Positions 1 through 8,908 of a DNA stretch of 64,000 bases are shown in pieces. Where the stretch lies: positions 310,001 to 374,000 of the forward strand of contig NZ_RIAV01000001.1 in the NCBI RefSeq assembly GCF_003852715.1, given 5' to 3'. The notes below the pieces were generated by a model, which did no database searches, was not told the origin of the DNA, and saw only the letters and a program-made list of their open reading frames with translations. Origin of the DNA: Ectobacillus antri (GTDB lineage Bacteria > Bacillota > Bacilli > Bacillales > Bacillaceae_G). Position 1 is the first letter of the stretch; every line of letters begins with the position of its first letter. The translations under genes were made by a program, and so were the position numbers.

Positions 1-78
1 TTCGGATCCATTACACTCATCGTACAAGATGGCAAAGTTATTCAGCTTGAGAAAAACGAAAAAGTTCGCTTGAAGTAA
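1..78 (+). CDS. C-terminal end of a YezD-like (DUF2292) small protein, cut by the window edge
   Basis: The first 25 codons read in frame to a TAA at 76-78 and end in VRLK. The tail, with ITLIVQDGKVIQLEKNEK, resembles the YezD/DUF2292 family of roughly 55-residue proteins, which in Bacillus often sit next to sulfur-assimilation genes. The start lies outside the window, so length and ribosome binding site cannot be judged. A strong terminator follows, separating it from cysH. The family's function is not known to me; the assignment rests on a short tail and on position. Confidence 0.6.
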   Translation, partial: FGSITLIVQDGKVIQLEKNEKVRLK

Positions 79-99
79 AAGCGCTGACTAGAGAAACTA

Positions 100-140
100 G
101 AGGCGGTTTTAACCTAAGGGTTAAGACTGCCTCTTTTTTT
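100..140 (+). terminator. Rho-independent terminator before cysH
   Basis: A 15-bp stem (100-114 pairs with 119-133, with wobble pairs) is followed directly by seven T. It ends the YezD-like gene. It lies only about 20 bp before cysH, so it could also attenuate read-through into the sulfate operon. Confidence 0.75.
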
Positions 141-161
141 ATATAAAAGGAGGAAGGACGC

Positions 162-845
162 ATGATTACGTATGAAACGTGGGGAAAGCTCCCTTCGTTT
201 TCGGAGGATGATGGTGCAAAAGGAGCACTTTCCGTACTGCGCTGGGCGTATGAAGAATATGGTGAGGATATTGTGTATGCCTGTAGCTTCGGTATAGAAG
301 GAATGGTACTCATTGATCTTATCAGCAAGGTAAAACCGGACGCTAACATTGTTTTTCTTGATACGAATCTTCATTTTAAAGAGACATATGATGTGATTGC
401 AAAAGTAAAGGAGAGATTTCCAAAACTGCGTATCGAGATGAAGCAACCTGCGCTGAACTTACAAGAGCAAGAAGATGCGTACGGACCAAAGTTATGGCAA
501 CGTAATCCGAATGCATGCTGTAACATTCGAAAAGTAAAGCCGTTACATGAAGCACTGAGTCAGGGAAAGGCATGGATTTCAGGTTTACGTCGTGAGCAGT
601 CGCCAACGCGAAAAAATACAGAATTTCTCAATCAAGATCATAAGTTTCAGTCCATCAAGGTTTGTCCGCTCATTCATTGGACATGGAAGGACATATGGCG
701 TCATGTACACCGTGAAAATTTGCCTTATAATACATTGCATGATCAGGGGTATTCAAGCATTGGTTGTGAAATGTGTACGCTACCTGCACAAGGAAGAGAT
801 GGCAGATGGTCAGGTACGAATAAAACGGAGTGTGGTTTACATTAG
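162..845 (+). CDS. cysH: Phosphoadenylyl/adenylyl-sulfate reductase CysH
   Basis: Cytoplasmic reductase that converts activated sulfate (PAPS or APS) to sulfite with thioredoxin as electron donor. The 227-residue length is normal. The PP-loop-type N-terminal region contains SFGIEGM near residue 42. A Cys-Cys pair at 119-120 (NACCNIRK) and CEMC at 202-205 are the cysteines that hold a 4Fe-4S cluster in the APS-reducing branch, so APS is a likely substrate. The catalytic cysteine lies in the C-terminal ECGLH. ATG 162 is preceded by AAAGGAGGAAGG. It heads the sulfate assimilation genes continued by sat and cysC. Confidence 0.95.
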   Translation: MITYETWGKLPSFSEDDGAKGALSVLRWAYEEYGEDIVYACSFGIEGMVLIDLISKVKPDANIVFLDTNLHFKETYDVIAKVKERFPKLRIEMKQPALNLQEQEDAYGPKLWQRNPNACCNIRKVKPLHEALSQGKAWISGLRREQSPTRKNTEFLNQDHKFQSIKVCPLIHWTWKDIWRHVHRENLPYNTLHDQGYSSIGCEMCTLPAQGRDGRWSGTNKTECGLH

Positions 846-973
846 AAAACCAAGTAAAACAATTTGAAAACTGTATAAATAAAAAGACTGACATACTTTT
901 CGCATTAGAAAAGAGTGTGTGCAGATGCGTTCAGTACCCAATCGAGGTGCGTGTCTTGTGGGCTAAAAGTTTT

Positions 974-1002
974 TTGTGATTTCGTGATTCTGCTGTTATC
1001 AT
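974..1002 (+). promoter_or_regulatory. Possible sigma-A promoter before sat
   Basis: TTGTGA and TATCAT are separated by 17 bp, about 45 bp before the sat start, in the 200-bp gap after cysH. The match is moderate. The gap suggests sat onward may have its own promoter. I found no operator I can name. Confidence 0.35.
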
Positions 1003-1045
1003 GTCGGAAAAAATCTGCTGTATATGAATAAAGGAGCGAAAAAAG

Positions 1046-2206
1046 ATGAGTCAGATTCTCCCGCACGGCGGTACATTAATTCAATTAGTGGATGAAACGT
1101 ATGATACGTTTCATATTGAAAAAGAAGTTGAGTTAGATTCAGTGGCACTCAGCGATTTAGAATTAATTGCAACAGGTGCTTATAGCCCGTTGACTGGATT
1201 TTTAACGAAAAAGGACTATGACACAGTCGTCAACCATACTCGTCTTGCCAATGGTACTGTTTGGAGTATTCCCATCACGTTGGCTGTTACTCAGGAAAAA
1301 GCAGATGAACTACGTGTAGGTGAGCATGTTCGCCTTATAAAAGATGGAATAACATATGGCGTTCTTCAAATCGAAGATATATATACACCGGATAAATTAA
1401 AAGAAGCACATTATGTGTATGGAACAAGGGACGAGGCACACCCGGGTGTAAAGCGTGTGTTTAATCGACCTGATGTTAATTTGGGTGGTCGTATCACGCT
1501 TGTAAAGCGCGTTCCAAAAGATCAATTTGCATCATATCGATTCGATCCTATTGAAACAAGACAAAAGTTTGCCGAGTTAGGCTGGAGAACAGTGGTAGGG
1601 TTTCAAACACGAAATCCGGTACATCGTGCGCATGAATATATTCAAAAGACAGCATTAGAAACAGTAGACGGTCTATTCTTAAATCCACTTGTTGGTGAAA
1701 CAAAGTCCGACGATATTCCGGCTGATGTTCGTATGGAGAGCTATGAAGTGTTATTGCAAAAGTATTATCCGAAATCTCGTGTGTTTTTAGGAGTGTTTCC
1801 AGCAGCTATGCGGTATGCAGGCCCACGTGAAGCAATTTTTCATGCACTTGTGCGTAAAAATTTTGGCTGTACCCATTTTATTGTAGGCCGTGATCACGCA
1901 GGAGTTGGTGATTATTATGGCACATACGATGCGCAAAAAATCTTTAGTAATTTTACAGCAGAGGAGATCGGGATTACGACATTGTTCTTTGAAAATAGCT
2001 TTTACTGTAATGAGTGTGGTGCAATGGCTTCTGCGAAAACTTGCCCACATGGAGCCGAAAGCCATGTAATTTTATCAGGTACTAAGGTTCGTGAAATGTT
2101 GCGAAATGGAGAGATTCCCCCGAGCACATTTAGTCGTCAGGAAGTCATCGAAGTGTTAATTCGTGGATTACGTCGGGAACAGGTTGCTGCTGGAGGTGTC
2201 CAATGA
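1046..2206 (+). CDS. sat: Sulfate adenylyltransferase (ATP sulfurylase)
   Basis: Makes adenylyl sulfate from sulfate and ATP, the activation step of sulfate assimilation. 386 residues, usual for the monomeric bacterial Sat family. The nucleotide-binding HxxH-type signature is visible as [12 protein letters not shown]-terminal cysteine cluster ([17 protein letters not shown]) is the zinc-type motif found in many bacterial Sat enzymes. ATG 1046 follows AAAGGAGCG. The gene overlaps cysC by four bases (ATGA), so the two are translationally coupled and activation and phosphorylation of sulfate are co-expressed. Confidence 0.96.
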   Translation: MSQILPHGGTLIQLVDETYDTFHIEKEVELDSVALSDLELIATGAYSPLTGFLTKKDYDTVVNHTRLANGTVWSIPITLAVTQEKADELRVGEHVRLIKDGITYGVLQIEDIYTPDKLKEAHYVYGTRDEAHPGVKRVFNRPDVNLGGRITLVKRVPKDQFASYRFDPIETRQKFAELGWRTVVGFQTRNPVHRAHEYIQKTALETVDGLFLNPLVGETKSDDIPADVRMESYEVLLQKYYPKSRVFLGVFPAAMRYAGPREAIFHALVRKNFGCTHFIVGRDHAGVGDYYGTYDAQKIFSNFTAEEIGITTLFFENSFYCNECGAMASAKTCPHGAESHVILSGTKVREMLRNGEIPPSTFSRQEVIEVLIRGLRREQVAAGGVQ

Positions 2207-2796
2207 GTGAAAACATTATCTGGCACGATGCCTCAGTAACAAAGACAGAACGAAGAAAACAAAACAACCATAACAGCTTTGTACTTTGGTTCACTGGACT
2301 ATCTGCTTCTGGTAAATCCACTGTAGCAAATGCGGTGGCACGTAAGCTATTTGACGCAAATATCCGTAGCTACGTGCTAGACGGCGATAATGTGCGGCAC
2401 GGTTTAAATAGGGGGTTAGGTTTTTCCGAAGAAGATCGCAAGGAAAATATTCGTCGCATCGGCGAAGTTGCAAAGCTGTTTGTCGATAGCGGGACTATCG
2501 TATTAACAGCCTTCATTTCACCATTTCAAGAAGATAGAAAAACGGTGCGTGATTTACTTGAAGCTGACGAATTTATTGAAGTATTTGTTCACTGTCCGCT
2601 AGAAGAATGTGAAAAACGAGATCCGAAAGGTTTATATGAAAAAGCAAGAAACGGTGAAATTAAGCAATTTACAGGAATTGATTCACCGTATGAAGAGCCT
2701 GTAAATCCGGAAATTACTCTCCATACGCATGTATATACGGCAGATACGTGTGCGGAGCAGTTGCTGCAGTATTTACGAGACAAACAATACATTTAA
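2203..2796 (+). CDS. cysC: Adenylylsulfate kinase CysC
   Basis: Phosphorylates APS to PAPS. The Walker A loop GLSASGKST lies near residues 31-39, followed by the family's [11 protein letters not shown] and FISPF regions. 197 residues is the expected length. The start overlaps the sat stop (ATGA). Its presence together with an iron-sulfur-type CysH suggests the pathway can use both APS and PAPS; that is inference from family knowledge. Confidence 0.96.
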   Translation: MSENIIWHDASVTKTERRKQNNHNSFVLWFTGLSASGKSTVANAVARKLFDANIRSYVLDGDNVRHGLNRGLGFSEEDRKENIRRIGEVAKLFVDSGTIVLTAFISPFQEDRKTVRDLLEADEFIEVFVHCPLEECEKRDPKGLYEKARNGEIKQFTGIDSPYEEPVNPEITLHTHVYTADTCAEQLLQYLRDKQYI

Positions 2797-2809
2797 GGGG
2801 GCGGAAAGT

Positions 2810-4429
2810 GTGAGCTATGAAAAAACATGGGCGGAGAACCCAAAGCTAAATGAAACAGAGAAAAAGAAGCTTGTCAAAGATGGTCTTGAGATTTATAAAG
2901 ATATTCCATACTACGCGGAAAATGGATTTGATTCCATTCCAAAAGAACAATGGGATATGTTCAAATGGGCTGGCTTATATTTACAACGGCCAAAAGAAGC
3001 AGGGTATTTTATGATGCGTGTCAATGTACCGTCCGGTATCTTAACGAATAATCAGGCTATTGTATTGGCGGAAATTGCAAGAGATTATGGTCGTGACGTT
3101 GTGGATATTACAACGCGTCAAGCTATTCAATTTCACTGGCTGCGTATTGAGCAAATTCCTGATATTTTACAGCGACTTGAAAACGCTGGCTTGTCTTCAG
3201 CTGGTGCTTGTGGTGATATTACACGTAATATCGTCGGCAATCCACTTGCTGGCATTGATCGAAATGAACTATTTGACACCACTGAAATTGTAAAAGACGT
3301 GTACGAGTTTTTCCAATTTAACGAGGAGTTCTCCAACTTACCACGCAAATATAAAATGTCGATTAGCGCTAATACGTACAATGCATCAAACGCAGAAATT
3401 AATTGTGTGGCATTTACACCAGCTGTAAAAGATCTAGATGGAACTCGTGTTAATGGCTTTCATGTCAAAGTAGGCGGAGGATTATCAGCGCGTCCATTTT
3501 TAGCAAAAACGCTGGATATCTTTATTCGTCCAGAGCAAGTAAAGGATATTGCGATTGCAATTACGACTATTTTCCGTGATTACGGTTATCGTGAAAAACG
3601 CCACTTATCTCGTTTAAAATTCTTAGTTGCTGATTGGGGCGTAGATACATTTAAGGAAAAGCTGCTTGAGCTAACAGGTCCATTGCCAGAAAAGGGAGAA
3701 GATGCAACGGAAGGATGGAACGCCGGCTATTTTTATGGAGTACATGAACAAAAGCAGGATGGATTATACTACGCTGGTTTTAATGTACCAGTAGGGCGTA
3801 TGAATGCAAGTGAATTGCTTGAAGTGGCGCGCATTGCAAAAGCATATGGAAATGGTGATATTCGCACATGTAACTCACAAAACTTTTTAATTCCGAATGT
3901 GCCAAAAGAGAACATTGAAGCATTGCTACAAGAGCCGTTGTTCCAGCGCATCAACCAACAGCCGCAATCGTTTATCGGTCACGCTGTTTCTTGCACAGGT
4001 ATCGAATATTGCAATCTTGCTTTAGTAGAAACAAAAGAACGTTTACGTCGCATTGCCACCTATTTGGATGAACAGCTCACATTAGATGTACCAGTTCGTA
4101 TTCATATGGTAGGGTGTCCTAACTCCTGCGGACAGCGTCAAATTGCTGATATCGGCTTGCAAGGCGTGAAAATGAAAACAGCGGACAAGCGCATGGTAGA
4201 AGCCTTTGAATTATATGTGGGGGGAACACTCCTTGACGGCGGAACTTATAATGAGAAGTTAAAAGGAAAGGTTGATGGCGAGCATTTACCAGCCGTCTTG
4301 TACGAATTTTTATCTGTATTCAAAACAGAAAAATTGCCAAATGAATCGTTTTTCTCTTATGTGGGTCGCGTTGGTTTAGAGCATCTGCAGCAAAAGCTTG
4401 ATGATATTCTAGAGGAGGCGGCGGTGTAA
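2810..4429 (+). CDS. Siroheme-dependent sulfite (nitrite/sulfite) reductase
   Basis: Six-electron reductase of the ferredoxin nitrite/sulfite reductase family, placed to reduce sulfite made by CysH to sulfide. The siroheme/4Fe-4S cysteines are present as CTGIEYC and CPNSC in the C-terminal third. The open frame extends upstream, but GTG 2810 is chosen because AAGGGGGCGG precedes it and the protein then starts MSYEKTW with 539 residues, the family size. Immediate neighbours make siroheme, supporting sulfite rather than nitrite as substrate. No CysJ-type flavoprotein is adjacent, so the electron donor is probably ferredoxin-like. Confidence 0.9.
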   Translation: MSYEKTWAENPKLNETEKKKLVKDGLEIYKDIPYYAENGFDSIPKEQWDMFKWAGLYLQRPKEAGYFMMRVNVPSGILTNNQAIVLAEIARDYGRDVVDITTRQAIQFHWLRIEQIPDILQRLENAGLSSAGACGDITRNIVGNPLAGIDRNELFDTTEIVKDVYEFFQFNEEFSNLPRKYKMSISANTYNASNAEINCVAFTPAVKDLDGTRVNGFHVKVGGGLSARPFLAKTLDIFIRPEQVKDIAIAITTIFRDYGYREKRHLSRLKFLVADWGVDTFKEKLLELTGPLPEKGEDATEGWNAGYFYGVHEQKQDGLYYAGFNVPVGRMNASELLEVARIAKAYGNGDIRTCNSQNFLIPNVPKENIEALLQEPLFQRINQQPQSFIGHAVSCTGIEYCNLALVETKERLRRIATYLDEQLTLDVPVRIHMVGCPNSCGQRQIADIGLQGVKMKTADKRMVEAFELYVGGTLLDGGTYNEKLKGKVDGEHLPAVLYEFLSVFKTEKLPNESFFSYVGRVGLEHLQQKLDDILEEAAV

Positions 4430-4431
4430 CG

Positions 4432-4650
4432 ATGGAGCTATATCGTTTTGAGGTGGTGGCTGAAGAGAAAGTGATTCCAGTCATTATTGTTGCTGAAAAT
4501 GAAGAAAAGGCGTTTCGGGCAGTTGAGGTAGAATTAGAAAAATATTTTTTACGATTACCTGTGATTACAGATATCACCTTATATGAGAAAAAGCGCATTC
4601 ATAAAAGTGCTGGATATGTAATTTATGAGCAAGAAAATATTTTAATATAA
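4432..4650 (+). CDS. DUF3906 family protein
   Basis: A 72-residue soluble protein with no recognised catalytic motif, alternating acidic and aromatic strands, resembling the DUF3906 proteins that sit inside the sulfate/siroheme operon of B. cereus-group genomes. It starts two bases after the sulfite reductase stop, and its Shine-Dalgarno (GGAGG) lies within the end of that gene, so expression is coupled. The function is unknown; position suggests an accessory role in sulfite reduction or siroheme supply. Confidence 0.8.
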   Translation: MELYRFEVVAEEKVIPVIIVAENEEKAFRAVEVELEKYFLRLPVITDITLYEKKRIHKSAGYVIYEQENILI

Positions 4651-4657
4651 GGCGTTC

Positions 4658-4694
4658 TTAAATCTCGCTGTGAACAAGCAACGGTGAGATTTAA
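4658..4694 (+). promoter_or_regulatory. Intra-operon hairpin between the DUF3906 gene and cobA
   Basis: A perfect 9-bp stem (4658-4666 with 4686-4694) with a 19-base loop fills the only sizeable gap in this part of the operon. No T-run follows, so it is not a classic terminator. It may be an mRNA processing or stability element. Confidence 0.35.
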
Positions 4695-4726
4695 CAGAGT
4701 CCACCATAAAAAGTGAGGGGAAGCGT

Positions 4727-5491
4727 GTGGGAAAGGTATATCTTGTCGGGGCGGGACCGGGGGATCCGGATTTGATTACTGTGAAAGGTTTAAAATGCAT
4801 TCAAGAAGCAGATGTAATCCTATATGATCGGCTTGTGAATAAGGAGTTACTGACGCACGCAAAGCCCGAAGCTGATTTGATGTATTGCGGTAAATTACCG
4901 GATTATCATACGATGCAACAGGAAACAATCAATGCTTTTTTAGTAAAGCTTGCGAAAAAGGGAAAGGTAGTCACACGTTTAAAAGGAGGTGACCCGTTTG
5001 TATTCGGACGGGGCGCTGAGGAGGCAGAGGCACTTGTGAAAAATGCAATCCCATTTGAAGTAATTCCAGGTATCACAGCAGGTATTGCAGCTCCTGCATA
5101 CGCCGGCATTCCAGTTACTCATCGTGAGGCGGGAGCAAGCTTTGCTATCGTTACGGGACATCGACGTGCAGGTGCGGAAGAGCAAACAAAATGGGAAAGT
5201 TTAAAAGGTATTGATACGCTAGCAATTTATATGGGCGTGAGCAATTTACCATATATTTGCGGACAACTCATCCATTATGGAAAAAGTGAACAAACGCCGG
5301 TTGCTTTGGTGGAATGGGGCACAACTGAAAAGCAACGTACAGTCACAGGAACGCTCGGTACGATTGTGACGATTGCTCAAAAAGAACAGGTACAAAATCC
5401 AAGCATGATTATCGTGGGGGAAGTAGTGCGCTTTCGTGAAAAGATCAAATGGTTTGAACAACCACTTCCTTATGCAAGAGAGGCGTTTTAA
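4727..5491 (+). CDS. cobA: Uroporphyrinogen-III C-methyltransferase (SUMT)
   Basis: Transfers two methyl groups from S-adenosylmethionine to uroporphyrinogen III, giving precorrin-2, the first step to siroheme. The N-terminal VGAGPGDPDLIT is the family's first signature and RLKGGDPFVFGRG the second. 254 residues is the single-domain size, so oxidation and chelation are left to the next two genes. GTG 4727 is used, with GTGAGGGG just upstream. The stop abuts the ATG of sirB. Confidence 0.93.
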   Translation: MGKVYLVGAGPGDPDLITVKGLKCIQEADVILYDRLVNKELLTHAKPEADLMYCGKLPDYHTMQQETINAFLVKLAKKGKVVTRLKGGDPFVFGRGAEEAEALVKNAIPFEVIPGITAGIAAPAYAGIPVTHREAGASFAIVTGHRRAGAEEQTKWESLKGIDTLAIYMGVSNLPYICGQLIHYGKSEQTPVALVEWGTTEKQRTVTGTLGTIVTIAQKEQVQNPSMIIVGEVVRFREKIKWFEQPLPYAREAF

Positions 5492-6244
5492 ATGCAAGCT
5501 GTATTATACGTATGTCATGGAAGCAGGGTAAAGGAAGCTAATGAACAAGCACGTTTTTTTACCGAGCAAGCGATGAAGCTTGTGGATGCTCCTATACAAG
5601 AAGTGTGTTACTTAGAGCTAGCTGCACCTTCAATTGCACAGGGATTTGCTACATGTGTTACAAAAGGAGCGACACGAATTGCTGTTGTACCTGTTTTATT
5701 GTTAACAGCTGTTCATGCAAAGGAAGATATTCCTAATGAGCTGCTTCATGTAAAGGAGCAGTATCCGAACGTTACAGTTACGTATGGAAGACCATTTGGC
5801 GTTCATAGCAGCATTATAGATATTTTACTAGAGCGTATTGATGTAAACCAAGCGGGAGAGGGAGCGCGAGTTCTACTGGTGGGGCGTGGCAGCAGTGATG
5901 CAGATGTGAAACGTGATATGAAACAAATTGCGCAACTCTTAAAAGAAGCGCACCCATTTCAAAGTGTAGAGATCTGCTTTTTAGCCGCCGCCGAGCCACG
6001 CTTTGAAGAAGCGCTCAGGACTGCAGCTACAATGCAAACACAACTGTTTGTCGTACCGTATCTCCTTTTTACAGGGTTGTTAATGAAAGGAATGGAACGA
6101 GAAGTTCGGCGCTACGGTAATCATGTTGTACTCTGTTCGTACCTTGGTTATCATGCGCATCTGCAACGTATTTTAGCAGAACGAGTAAGTGAAGCGATAA
6201 GGGGGGAGGCTTTTGTATCCGATTACAGTGCGTATGGAAGGTAA
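5492..6244 (+). CDS. sirB: Sirohydrochlorin ferrochelatase (SirB/CbiX family)
   Basis: Inserts iron into sirohydrochlorin to give siroheme. The 250-residue protein has two CbiX-like halves; the N-terminal VCHGSRVKEAN carries the metal-binding His expected of class II chelatases. It begins one base after the cobA stop and overlaps the start of sirC by 32 bases. Cobalt chelation (CbiX) is an alternative activity in the family, but the sulfite-reductase context favours iron. Confidence 0.88.
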   Translation: MQAVLYVCHGSRVKEANEQARFFTEQAMKLVDAPIQEVCYLELAAPSIAQGFATCVTKGATRIAVVPVLLLTAVHAKEDIPNELLHVKEQYPNVTVTYGRPFGVHSSIIDILLERIDVNQAGEGARVLLVGRGSSDADVKRDMKQIAQLLKEAHPFQSVEICFLAAAEPRFEEALRTAATMQTQLFVVPYLLFTGLLMKGMEREVRRYGNHVVLCSYLGYHAHLQRILAERVSEAIRGEAFVSDYSAYGR

Positions 6245-6833
6245 GAAAGTAGTGGTAGCAGGCGGAGGGAAAGTGGCTTCTTTTAAAATCCGCCTGTTGC
6301 TTGAGGCGAAAGCAGATGTAACTGTAGTTAGCAAAGAACTTTGTAGTCCCATCCGAGAGTTAGTAGAGACTAGTCGAGTGCATTGGATTCAAGGGACATA
6401 TAAGCGAAGCGATTTTAAGGATGCGTTCTTAATCATTGCAGCAACGGACGATAAAGACATAAACATTCGCATTGAACAAGAAGCGAGTGAGCATCAACTT
6501 GTAAATGTAATTACGGACCCCGAGCGCGGTAATTGTCATTTTCCAGCAACACTAAAACAGGGAAAGTTACTTATTGCAGTATCTACGGGCGGTGCTAGCC
6601 CGAAGCTTGCAAAGCATATTCGCAATCAGTTACAGGAACAGTATAATCACACATATGAGCCGTACTTGGAGTTTTTAAACGAATGTCGTATTCTTATTAA
6701 AGAACGTTATGAAGCAAAAGCAGTACGACATCAATTATTGGCGGAAATGCTAGAAGATGAGTATCGTTTATCACTTCAAAAGCAAGAGCAGTTTAAAGAG
6801 CGTATTAGATGCGAAACCGTTGATTTGCGGTAA
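6213..6833 (+). CDS. sirC: Precorrin-2 dehydrogenase (SirC/YlnF family)
   Basis: NAD-dependent oxidation of precorrin-2 to sirohydrochlorin. The Rossmann motif VVVAGGGKVASFK is at the N-terminus and the family motif VNVITDPERGNCHFPA lies mid-protein. TTG 6213 is preferred because AGGGGGGAGG sits four bases upstream and the protein then starts MYPITVRMEGKKV; ATG 6234 is a weaker alternative. 206 residues. It overlaps the 3' end of sirB and ends the sulfate/siroheme gene series before a terminator. Confidence 0.9.
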   Translation: MYPITVRMEGKKVVVAGGGKVASFKIRLLLEAKADVTVVSKELCSPIRELVETSRVHWIQGTYKRSDFKDAFLIIAATDDKDINIRIEQEASEHQLVNVITDPERGNCHFPATLKQGKLLIAVSTGGASPKLAKHIRNQLQEQYNHTYEPYLEFLNECRILIKERYEAKAVRHQLLAEMLEDEYRLSLQKQEQFKERIRCETVDLR

Positions 6834-6845
6834 CGTGTATATAAC

Positions 6846-6874
6846 AAAGTGCCTATAAACATGGCACTTTTTTT
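6846..6874 (+). terminator. Terminator of the sulfate/siroheme operon
   Basis: An 8-bp stem (AAAGTGCC with GGCACTTT) with a nine-base loop, followed by T residues, 13 bp after the sirC stop. Confidence 0.8.
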
Positions 6875-6931
6875 CATTTTGTAGTAAGTTTGTATAGAGA
6901 ATATATGAGCGACAGATGTAGGGGGGATGGC

Positions 6932-7396
6932 ATGAAGATTCGTAACTCAGCAAAAGCTATCATTATCAAAGATAATCATTTGTTGGTGATACAAAAGCGG
7001 GACACCGATGGGGACTTTTATTTATTGATTGGCGGCGGCCAGGAGTTTGGAGAAACATTGCATGAAGCGGTACAGCGAGAGTGCATAGAAGAAGCTGGTA
7101 TCGAAGTGAAGCCGGGTGATTTGCTATTTGTGAGAGAATATATTGGCAAGTTTCATGAACATGCTGCTTTTGATTCGCATTTACATCAGATGGAGTTTAT
7201 GTTTTGGTGTGAAGCATTGACGGAGCCTAATAAACAAAGGGCATCACAACTAGATGAGGGGCAGATTGATGTTGTCTGGTTACCACTTGCCGATATTGAA
7301 AAGTATCGATTTTATCCACAGGAATTACGAGCTTCATTACGCCAGCGCTTTTTAAATGAAGACGCCGGACGTGTGTATCTCGGCAGTATCAACTGA
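6932..7396 (+). CDS. NUDIX hydrolase
   Basis: Pyrophosphohydrolase of the NUDIX superfamily. The Nudix box is intact around residues 38-60 and ends RECIEEAGI, including the glutamates that bind metal. The frame is open from 6890, but ATG 6932 follows AGGGGGGATGGC and gives MKIRNSAKA, the typical N-terminus before the first beta strand; 154 residues. The substrate cannot be read from sequence. It is a single gene between the siroheme terminator and a thioredoxin-like gene. Confidence 0.85.
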   Translation: MKIRNSAKAIIIKDNHLLVIQKRDTDGDFYLLIGGGQEFGETLHEAVQRECIEEAGIEVKPGDLLFVREYIGKFHEHAAFDSHLHQMEFMFWCEALTEPNKQRASQLDEGQIDVVWLPLADIEKYRFYPQELRASLRQRFLNEDAGRVYLGSIN

Positions 7397-7469
7397 TACA
7401 TAGTAGTAAAACGGAATAGTAAAGTGCTTGTTTGTATACACTGATAAAAAAAGATAAGGAATGATTTTG

Positions 7470-8027
7470 ATGCTTCGAAAGGCAATAATAGCGCTTGTGT
7501 TACTAGCTATGGCAGGGTATGCAGGATACCAGCAGTTTACGAAAGACAAGCAGGTAAAACAAACAATCCAGGCAGAAGAAGCGATGGCAACCGCCGGACC
7601 AGAAATCGGTAAGCCAGCTCCGGATTTTGAACTGCAGGCACTAGACGGTTCGAAAGTGAAGCTCTCTGCATTAAAAGGTAAAAAAGTAATTCTTAACTTC
7701 TGGGCTACTTGGTGTCCGCCTTGTAAAGAAGAAATGCCAGATATGCAGAAATATTATACTTCTCATCAAAATGATGTAGTGATTGTAGCTGTCAATTATA
7801 CTGTATCGGAGCGTGCGAAGGGACAAGAGAAAGTTCGTACCTTTGCTAGCGAAAATGGCTTAACTTTCCCGATTTTACTTGATACCGAATCTACTGTCAG
7901 CAATATATATAAGGTAATCAGCTTACCGACTTCGTATTTTGTTGATGAAAAAGGTATTGTGCGCCAAAAATATATTGGCCCGATGTCTGAATCTTTTATG
8001 GAACAAACAATTAAAAATATGCAGTAA
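7470..8027 (+). CDS. Membrane-anchored thiol-disulfide oxidoreductase (TlpA/ResA-like)
   Basis: Extracytoplasmic thioredoxin-fold protein. A single N-terminal hydrophobic helix (residues about 4-17) anchors it, then the redox motif WCPPC lies near residue 80 inside NFWATWCPPCKEEMP. A cis-Pro loop (SLPTSYFVD) follows. ATG 7470 is chosen over ATG 7461 because the AAGGA Shine-Dalgarno touches 7461 but is nine bases from 7470; 185 residues. Position before sspN and tlp matches B. subtilis yneN. Probably reduces disulfides on the outer face, for example in cytochrome c or spore assembly; the exact partner is unknown. Confidence 0.88.
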   Translation: MLRKAIIALVLLAMAGYAGYQQFTKDKQVKQTIQAEEAMATAGPEIGKPAPDFELQALDGSKVKLSALKGKKVILNFWATWCPPCKEEMPDMQKYYTSHQNDVVIVAVNYTVSERAKGQEKVRTFASENGLTFPILLDTESTVSNIYKVISLPTSYFVDEKGIVRQKYIGPMSESFMEQTIKNMQ

Positions 8028-8052
8028 AACCTGTGTTGGCACAGGTTTTTTA
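8027..8052 (+). terminator. Terminator after the thioredoxin-like gene
   Basis: A 7-bp stem, ACCTGTG with CACAGGT, a four-base loop and six T, starting at the stop codon. Confidence 0.8.
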
Positions 8053-8224
8053 TTTTGCTCTAGAGAACTACTCACCACTTAGCTTCCCTTGAAATAGGAG
8101 GTTTCTTTCGTAATTATGTTAAAGTTTAGACTTTATTCATTTTTATAGGAATTATGTCAAAAATCGGATTAAACTTACTTATTTTGTCTATACTAGCAAA
8201 AAAGTGATGGAAAGGAATGATTGT

Positions 8225-8365
8225 ATGCGTCGCAGTAGAAGAAAATCATTTAAAGAGCTAGTGATGGAAAATAAATTGGAATTGATGCAAGATAGCAAAG
8301 CTATTGAGCGGCTTGAGGAGCGTTTAGAAGCGAGACTTGAAAAGCGTCTCAAACAAGCGGAATAA
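8225..8365 (+). CDS. FbpB-family small basic protein
   Basis: A 46-residue, highly charged protein starting MRRSRRKSFKEL and ending in a Glu/Arg-rich helix (EERLEARLEKRLKQ). This matches the FbpB small basic proteins, some of which in B. subtilis are Fur-controlled partners of the iron-sparing sRNA FsrA. ATG 8225 is preceded by GAAAGGAATGATTGT. A TATACT box lies about 35 bp upstream, but I see no convincing Fur box, so iron regulation is not shown here. Confidence 0.8.
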   Translation: MRRSRRKSFKELVMENKLELMQDSKAIERLEERLEARLEKRLKQAE

Positions 8366-8373
8366 GGAAGAAG

Positions 8374-8402
8374 CCCCTTAGGTCATACTAGCTATGAAGG
8401 GG
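8374..8402 (+). promoter_or_regulatory. Hairpin overlapping the sspN Shine-Dalgarno
   Basis: CCCCTT (8374-8379) pairs with AAGGGG (8397-8402), with an inner CATA/TATG stem. The right arm is the Shine-Dalgarno of sspN. It could modulate translation or weakly terminate the upstream gene; the stem is short. Confidence 0.35.
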
Positions 8403-8410
8403 TGATAAAA

Positions 8411-8545
8411 ATGGGAAATCCAAAAAAACATTCAATGCATTATACGCCAAATCATATTGGTACAAATACACGCGAAGCCGGTGGAAATAAAGGAAAGCAA
8501 ATGCAGGACAAAACAGGAAAACAACCGATTGTAGATAACGGTTAA
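8411..8545 (+). CDS. sspN: Small acid-soluble spore protein N
   Basis: A 44-residue minor SASP. The start MGNPKK, the central [17 protein letters not shown] and the end GKQPIVDNG are diagnostic of SspN. ATG 8411 has AAGGGGTGAT eight bases upstream. It is followed by a perfect terminator hairpin and then tlp, the same pairing as in B. subtilis. Expression is expected in the forespore; I did not identify its promoter. Confidence 0.93.
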   Translation: MGNPKKHSMHYTPNHIGTNTREAGGNKGKQMQDKTGKQPIVDNG

Positions 8546-8579
8546 CGTAAAAAGAGGCGAAGTTTCGCCTCTTTTTACG
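8546..8579 (+). terminator. Bidirectional-type terminator after sspN
   Basis: A perfect 16-bp inverted repeat with a two-base centre, containing AAAAAGAGGCG and CGCCTCTTTTT, directly after the stop codon. Confidence 0.85.
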
Positions 8580-8645
8580 TTCATTGCATAGTCTTTTTTA
8601 TTTTAAGCACAATAACGATGTATTCTATTACTAAGGAGGATTACA

Positions 8646-8876
8646 ATGGATCATTATAAAGCGAACCCGGATGATAGAAGCGATAACGCAGCAAAACTGC
8701 AAGAAATGGTACAAAATACAATTGAAAATATGCATGAAGCAGAAGAAGCTGCCCGCTTTTCTAATGAACAAGATTGCGCTGACATTGAAGCGAAAAATCA
8801 ACGCCGTTTAGAGAGCATTGAAGCGATGCGCAATGAAATCAAGGAAGAAGCAGCATATAATAATAAGCAACAATGA
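8646..8876 (+). CDS. tlp: Small acid-soluble spore protein Tlp
   Basis: A 76-residue thioredoxin-like SASP. It begins [19 protein letters not shown], the family hallmark, followed by a charged helical region rich in Glu and Asn. ATG 8646 lies downstream of AAGGAGGATTAC. It follows sspN, as in other Bacillus. Likely transcribed late in the forespore; the name reflects weak similarity to thioredoxin and no CxxC is present. Confidence 0.93.
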   Translation: MDHYKANPDDRSDNAAKLQEMVQNTIENMHEAEEAARFSNEQDCADIEAKNQRRLESIEAMRNEIKEEAAYNNKQQ

Positions 8877-8906
8877 TAAAAAAGCTGACGACTGTCAGCT
8901 TTTTTG
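8877..8906. terminator. Bidirectional terminator between tlp and sleL
   Basis: A stem with AAAAAAGCTGAC and GTCAGCTTTTTT arms and a four-base loop lies between the convergent genes. T-runs on both strands allow it to stop transcription both ways. Confidence 0.85.
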
Positions 8907-8908
8907 AT

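Noticed and set aside
846..1045. Riboswitch or repeat copy between cysH and sat
   Set aside because: The region has no S-box or T-box blocks, and its partial similarity to the dispersed repeats was too short to support.
2729..2809. Upstream extension of the sulfite reductase inside cysC
   Set aside because: It overlaps cysC out of frame and the GTG at 2810 has the Shine-Dalgarno and the expected start.
8053..8224. Fur box before the FbpB-like gene
   Set aside because: I looked for the GATAATGATAATCATTATC-type motif and found only AT-rich DNA with a TATACT box.
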